A stretch of DNA of 64,000 bases from Oligoflexus sp. (GTDB lineage: Bacteria; Bdellovibrionota_B; Oligoflexia; Oligoflexales; Oligoflexaceae). The stretch lies in the NCBI RefSeq assembly GCF_035712445.1, contig NZ_DASTAT010000095.1:33215-97214 (forward strand), given 5' to 3'. Shown one piece after another: positions 60,312-64,000 of the stretch. A program made the translations under genes and the position numbers. How positions within the stretch are numbered: the first letter of the stretch is position 1; each line of letters opens with the position of its first letter. Below the pieces are notes generated by a model. It saw only the letters and a program-made list of their open reading frames with translations, had not been told where the DNA came from and did not search any database.

Positions 60312-63149
60312 TCCGAGCGGCGAAACATGGGCCAAGAGATCGGGCGATAGCAGCTTTCCATCGCGTTTCTGGTTTGCAACGACCTCGCCGAGCTTCATGG
60401 TGTTCCAGAAGATGATGATGGCGGCGAGCAGATTCATGCCGGCGATGCGGTAATGCTGGCCTTCGGCGGAACGGTCGCGGATTTCACCGCGGCGGTGGAA
60501 GCTGATTGCCCGCTTCAGCGCATGATGAGCTTCGCCTTTGTTGAGCCCGATCTGGGCACGCCGTTGGAGTTCGGCATCCAGAATCCAGTCGATCATGAAC
60601 AGGGTGCGCTCGACGCGACCGACTTCCCGCAGGGCTGTCGCGAGCTCGTTCTGCCGCGGATAGGAGGCGAGTTTCCGCAGAATCTGGCTTGGCGCGACGG
60701 TCCCGGCAGCAATGGTGGCGGCGATGCGCAGGATGTCGGGCCAATTGCGCTCGATCATGGCTTGGTTGACCTTTCCGCCGATCAACGCTCGCAGGTGCGC
60801 CGGGGCGGCCGACGGATTGAACGCGTAGAGCCGTTTGGATGGCAGGTCGCGGATGCGCGGAGCGAACCGGTAGCCGAGAATGGCACATGCGGCAAAGACG
60901 TGATCGGTGAAGCCGCCCGTGTCGGTGAACTGCTCGCGGATATGGCGTCCAGCATCGTTCATCAGCAGGCCATCGAGGATGTAAGGCGCTTCGCTTGCCG
61001 TTGCAGGAATCACCTGGGTTGCGAACGGCGCATATTGGTCGGAGACGTGGCTATAGGCTTTCAGGCCCGGGGTATTGCCATATTTCGCGTTGACCAGGTT
61101 CATGGCCTCACCTTGCTCTGTAGCGACGAAGAACTGTCCGTCGCTCGAAGCCGACGTGCCCATGCCCCAGAACCGGGCCATGGGTAACGCTGCCTGTGCC
61201 TCGACCACCATGGCCAGCGCCCGGTCATAGGCTTCGCCCTCGACATGCCACCGTCCAATGCGGATCAATTCCCAGAAGGTGTGGGTGTTTGTCGCATCCG
61301 CCATTTTGCGCAAGCCGAGGTTGATCCCTTCCGCCAAGATAACGTTCATTAGCCCGATCCGGTCAGCGCAGGGTGCTCCTGTGCGCAGATGGGTGAACGC
61401 TTCGGTGAAGCCGGTCGCCGCATCCACCTCCAGCAGGAGATCGGTGATGCGCGTGGGCGGGATCTGCTTGTAGAGATCGAGCACCAGATCTTCGGCGCCT
61501 GTCGGCGCGGCGGCTTCGAGTTTCTCGATATGCAGAACGCCGTTTTCAATCGACCCGCCCGGGATCGTGCCTGCGCGAGCGGCACGGCCAAGCTCGCGCA
61601 ACCGCATGTCGAGGCGAGCTTGCCGGTCTGCCAGCCATTCCTCCGGCCGCAATGGCACAGCGAGACGACCGCCTTCCGCGATGGATTGTGCCGGAACGAG
61701 TGCGTGTTTCAGATCGCCATAGCGCCGGGACCTAGTAAGCCAGACATCTCCGGAGCGGAACGCATCGCGCAGATGGAACAGCACCGCGATCTCCCATAGG
61801 CGAGCGTCGCCAGCCCTCTGGGCCCGAAGGTGGCGATGCCATTTCGAGCTGGGCCGCAAGAAGCTGGTCATCGCGGCATCGTTCAAACCGGTACGAAGGG
61901 CCGTCACCGCTTCCAGAAGCGGCAGTGCAACGGGCGCAGCTCGCAGATCGAGCAGGCGCAACATGCGTGGAGCGTATCGGCGGAAGCGGTGATAACCGTC
62001 GAGCACATGATTGAGCGGATCGTCGGCCATGGTGGCGGTCAGCCTGGTTGCCATTGCAACAAGGGTTTTTAAGCCGTCCCACCCTGACCCACTCGCGATG
62101 ACATCGCCCAGCGGCTGGCCATCATCCTGTGCATCGACCAGGGCGCCCCCGATCTCGGCGAAGGATTTCAGGGTGTCACGCACCACCCCCGCTTCGTCTG
62201 CGACCTTTGCATGGCAAATACGCTCCGAAGCACGGTAGAGACGGCCGACGATCCGGTCGTGGGTTTCGACCACTGCGTCGGCCAACATCGCCTGCCATTC
62301 CGAGACGCAAACAGCCAAGATCGCAAGCCGCCTGTCCTCCGGGAGATCGCGCATGCCGTCGGCATAATACCGTTCACCCTGCCTGCGCAGACGAGTCACC
62401 CGATGGGCAGGAACGCCGGCAAGCAGATCCTCGGGGAGATCGATGCGTTGCAGATATTCGAGCCGGTCGAGCAGCCGGTTGGCCGACGAAGAGTTCGAGC
62501 CAGGCTCGAACTGGCGCAGCCACACAAAACGGGTCACCCGATCATCAGCCGTCTCCTCGAGCAATGCCAGCAACTGTTCTCGGATCGACATAGGCAGCCG
62601 ACTGGCGATCCTCGTCTCGATGCGTCGCTCGGCATCGACGAGAGCCGCGGCACAAAGCCGCTCGATCGTGGATGTCGCGGGAAGGACAGTGCGGGTGCGT
62701 CGGCACTCGGCTACGAAGCGACGGGCGATATCCTCGTTCGACACCGCCATCTCGGCTTCTCGGAACAACCATTCCTTCAGCTCGCTCGCACCACGTCCGG
62801 AGAAGGTGCGGAAGCCGTAGAGCCCCCGTAACTCGGCAAGATGCTCGTGCCGTGTTTCCTCGCGGGCAGCATAGTCTACGAGATCGTCGGCACCCAGGCC
62901 AAGCTGCGCTCCGATAAATTCGATGACCTCTGCAGGGATCAGTTCGCCTGGAGCCAGCACCCGGCCGGGATAGCGCAGGACACACAATTGCAGGGCGAAG
63001 CCGAACCTGTTGTGAGCGCGCCGACGCAGCCTGATATGCCCAAGGTCTTCATCACTCAGCGTATAGTGCTTGAGCAAATCCGTCTGTGAAGTCGGCAAGC
63101 GCAACAGCGCGTCTTTCTGCCGATCGGTTAGAGTGACGCGACGCGGCAT
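60264..63149 (-). CDS. tnpA: Tn3-family transposase TnpA (Tn5393 type)
   Basis: A full-length 961-residue transposase, intact from ATG (63149) to stop. Tn3 catalytic blocks are visible: the first Asp in TSASSDGQFF, the second in FTDTGGFTDHVF and the Glu in RSAEGQHYRIAG before LLAAIIIFWNT. The N-terminal RVTLTDRQKDALL and LRRRAHNRFGFALQL segments belong to the DNA-binding part. It should bind the long terminal repeats and make cointegrates by replicative transposition. With tnpR broken, those cointegrates would not be resolved by the element itself. Confidence 0.95.
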   Translation of the reverse strand: MPRRVTLTDRQKDALLRLPTSQTDLLKHYTLSDEDLGHIRLRRRAHNRFGFALQLCVLRYPGRVLAPGELIPAEVIEFIGAQLGLGADDLVDYAAREETRHEHLAELRGLYGFRTFSGRGASELKEWLFREAEMAVSNEDIARRFVAECRRTRTVLPATSTIERLCAAALVDAERRIETRIASRLPMSIREQLLALLEETADDRVTRFVWLRQFEPGSNSSSANRLLDRLEYLQRIDLPEDLLAGVPAHRVTRLRRQGERYYADGMRDLPEDRRLAILAVCVSEWQAMLADAVVETHDRIVGRLYRASERICHAKVADEAGVVRDTLKSFAEIGGALVDAQDDGQPLGDVIASGSGWDGLKTLVAMATRLTATMADDPLNHVLDGYHRFRRYAPRMLRLLDLRAAPVALPLLEAVTALRTGLNDAAMTSFLRPSSKWHRHLRAQRAGDARLWEIAVLFHLRDAFRSGDVWLTRSRRYGDLKHALVPAQSIAEGGRLAVPLRPEEWLADRQARLDMRLRELGRAARAGTIPGGSIENGVLHIEKLEAAAPTGAEDLVLDLYKQIPPTRITDLLLEVDAATGFTEAFTHLRTGAPCADRIGLMNVILAEGINLGLRKMADATNTHTFWELIRIGRWHVEGEAYDRALAMVVEAQAALPMARFWGMGTSASSDGQFFVATEQGEAMNLVNAKYGNTPGLKAYSHVSDQYAPFATQVIPATASEAPYILDGLLMNDAGRHIREQFTDTGGFTDHVFAACAILGYRFAPRIRDLPSKRLYAFNPSAAPAHLRALIGGKVNQAMIERNWPDILRIAATIAAGTVAPSQILRKLASYPRQNELATALREVGRVERTLFMIDWILDAELQRRAQIGLNKGEAHHALKRAISFHRRGEIRDRSAEGQHYRIAGMNLLAAIIIFWNTMKLGEVVANQKRDGKLLSPDLLAHVSPLGWEHINLTGEYRWPKP

Positions 63150-63274
63150 ACATGTTCCTTTTTCAAAATCTGATAGCGTTCAAGACGCTTTGTTTATGAA
63201 GCTGGTTGAGATACATTTCCAGAGGTCAATGCAATCGTGGCCGAAGCGCCGCCTCAAACCAACGTTTGTGATAC
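63150..63274. other. Probable res site between tnpA and tnpR
   Basis: The 125 bases between the divergent tnpA and tnpR starts are where Tn3-family elements with this gene order keep the resolution site and the shared promoters. It is AT-richer than the flanks, with fcaaaa- and tttatgaag-like tracts. Individual res subsites are not assigned. Confidence 0.55.
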
Positions 63275-63376
63275 ATGCTGATCGGATATGCCCGCGTCTC
63301 CAAAGCCGATGGCTCGCAGTCTCTCGACCTGCAGCACGACGCCTTGCGCGCCGCAGGTGTCGAACGGGACAATATC
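63275..63376 (+). pseudogene. tnpR: tnpR resolvase, 5' fragment interrupted by IS6100
   Basis: The first 34 codons of a serine resolvase (start MLIGYARVSKADGSQSLDLQ) are present. The catalytic Ser is in ARVS at residue 9. The reading frame then runs into the left-hand end of IS6100 at 63377, so the rest of the catalytic domain and the DNA-binding domain are separated from the start. The gene would be inactive. The missing part should lie beyond the IS copy outside the window. Confidence 0.88.
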
Positions 63377-63390
63377 GGCTCTGTTGCAAA
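63377..63390. repeat. Terminal inverted repeat of IS6100
   Basis: The 14-base sequence ggctctgttgcaaa is the terminal repeat of IS6100 and related IS6 elements. Its partner lies beyond the window end. Confidence 0.9.
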
Positions 63391-63430
63391 GATTGGCGGC
63401 AGTCAGAGGTAGGCTGTCGCTCTGCGCCGA

Positions 63431-64000
63431 TCAGGCGGCTGCTGCGAAATGGTGGTTGAGCATGCCCATGGCCTCCGTCAGCGCCGAGGGCCCAATGCCA
63501 AAAGCTCTCTCCACAAGGCGCACCTCGCCCCTGATGCCGGGCTGCAGGCACCAGGGGCGAGCCTGTCCTTTGCGCAGGGCTCGCATGACTTCGAATCCCT
63601 TGATCGTGGCATAGGCCGTGGGGATCGATTTGAAACCGCGCACCGGCTTGATCAGTATCTTGAGCTTTCCGTGATCGGCCTCGATCACGTTATTGAGATA
63701 CTTCACCTGCCGGTGGGCCGTCTCCCGGTCCAGCTTTCCTTCGCGCTTCAATTCGGTGATCGCTGCACCATAGCTCGGCGCTTTGTCGGTATTGAGCGTG
63801 GCAGGCTTTTCCCAGTGCTTCAGGCCTCGCAGGGCCTTGCCCAGGAACCGCTTCGCTGCCTTGGCGCTGCGGGTCGGCGACAGGTAGAAATCGATCGTGT
63901 CGCCCCGCTTGTCGACTGCCCGGTACAGGTAGGTCCACTTGCCCCGCACCTTGACGTAGGTTTCATCCAGGCGCCAGCTCGGATCAAAGCCACGCCGCCA
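63431..64000 (-). CDS. tnpA: IS6100 transposase (partial, N-terminus outside the window)
   Basis: The C-terminal 189 residues of an IS6-family DDE transposase. The frame is open to the window edge, reading DETYVK before VRGKWTYLYR. The catalytic triad is present: Asp in LDETY, Asp in NTDKAPSY and Glu in NNVIEADHGK, followed by the Arg/Lys region RGFKS. The full protein is about 254-264 residues. IS6 elements move by replicative cointegration and often gather resistance genes. Confidence 0.93.
   Translation of the reverse strand, partial: WRRGFDPSWRLDETYVKVRGKWTYLYRAVDKRGDTIDFYLSPTRSAKAAKRFLGKALRGLKHWEKPATLNTDKAPSYGAAITELKREGKLDRETAHRQVKYLNNVIEADHGKLKILIKPVRGFKSIPTAYATIKGFEVMRALRKGQARPWCLQPGIRGEVRLVERAFGIGPSALTEAMGMLNHHFAAAA

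Larger units (their letters stand above)
60231..64000. mobile_element. Tn3-family transposon closely related to Tn5393 (left part, broken by IS6100)
   Basis: The left terminal repeat begins at 60231 (ggggtcgtttgcgggagggg). Then come tnpA on the minus strand, a res region, and tnpR on the plus strand, the divergent tnpA-res-tnpR order of Tn5393. IS6100 cuts tnpR at 63377. Base composition is clearly richer in GC than the host DNA. Tn5393 normally carries strA-strB streptomycin resistance to the right of tnpR; that part lies beyond the window. From memory, a Xanthomonas variant of Tn5393 has IS6100 within tnpR as here; I could not check it. Confidence 0.9.
63377..64000 (-). mobile_element. IS6100 (IS6 family), partial at window edge
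   Basis: It begins with the terminal repeat ggctctgttgcaaa at 63377. The transposase is on the minus strand and the element runs off the window; IS6100 is about 880 bp, so roughly 260 bases are missing. An 8-bp target duplication would be expected, with the left copy just before 63377. Orientation places the transposase pointing back toward tnpR. Confidence 0.92.

Noticed and set aside
1-64000. tRNA, rRNA genes and CRISPR arrays
   Set aside because: I looked for T-arm-like gttcgaatc motifs with CCA ends, rRNA-like conserved blocks and regularly spaced repeats and found none.

Overview
The window looks like a chromosomal stretch of a Gram-negative bacterium. It has TonB-dependent receptors, an outer-membrane porin-like protein, many Sec-signal and lipoprotein genes, a CuNIR of the cytochrome-c-fused type, class III cyclases with 7TM sensor domains, and a mid-50s GC content by eye. 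The mix suggests a deep-branching proteobacterial-type lineage, possibly Bdellovibrionota/Oligoflexia; that is inference, since no rRNA or marker phylogeny is available here. The last 3.8 kb is clearly foreign: a GC-rich Tn3-family transposon close to Tn5393, broken by IS6100.

Layout. 1-5 kb: a partial gene, a 7TM-DISM cyclase, a secreted protein, a FEN-type exonuclease and a glycosyltransferase. 5.2-10.3 kb: a tight galactose operon (GH2 glycosidase, galT, a degenerate M24-fold protein, galK). 11-14.7 kb: a nitrite-reduction cluster (nirK-cytochrome c fusion, nirV-like, SCO copper chaperone, lipoprotein). 14.8-17.1 kb: anaerobic ribonucleotide reductase nrdG-nrdD behind a pair of NrdR-like boxes. 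17-28 kb: receiver protein, CBS protein, beta-propeller phytase, dipeptide epimerase, TonB receptor, acyl-CoA desaturase and a porin-like protein. 27.6-33.4 kb: an adenylate cyclase and a three-gene signalling cassette (hybrid kinase, double-domain KaiC-like ATPase, receiver). 33.4-46 kb: NSS transporter with a tiny partner, lectin, CCA/poly(A) polymerase, PLC-like protein, antiporter, ArsC-like protein, chemoreceptor and PfkB kinase. 46-60 kb: BtuB-like receptor, third cyclase, MscL, thioester-reductase-like SDR, bulb-type lectin, condensation-domain protein, di-haem cytochrome and a GH13 amylase. 60.2-64 kb: Tn5393-like element.

The genes point to a microbe that takes up and breaks down polymers or phosphorylated compounds (phytase, amylase, GH2 with Leloir enzymes, two lectins, two TonB receptors), lives part of its life without oxygen (nirK, nrdDG) and uses cAMP-type signalling heavily (three cyclase-like proteins).

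The most unusual pattern is at RNA level. Seven genes have an inverted repeat just before the start codon whose 3' arm contains all or part of the Shine-Dalgarno sequence and whose 5' arm is its exact or near-exact complement (two with 10-bp perfect stems). Five of the seven encode exported or surface proteins. This may be a shared translational control system in this organism.
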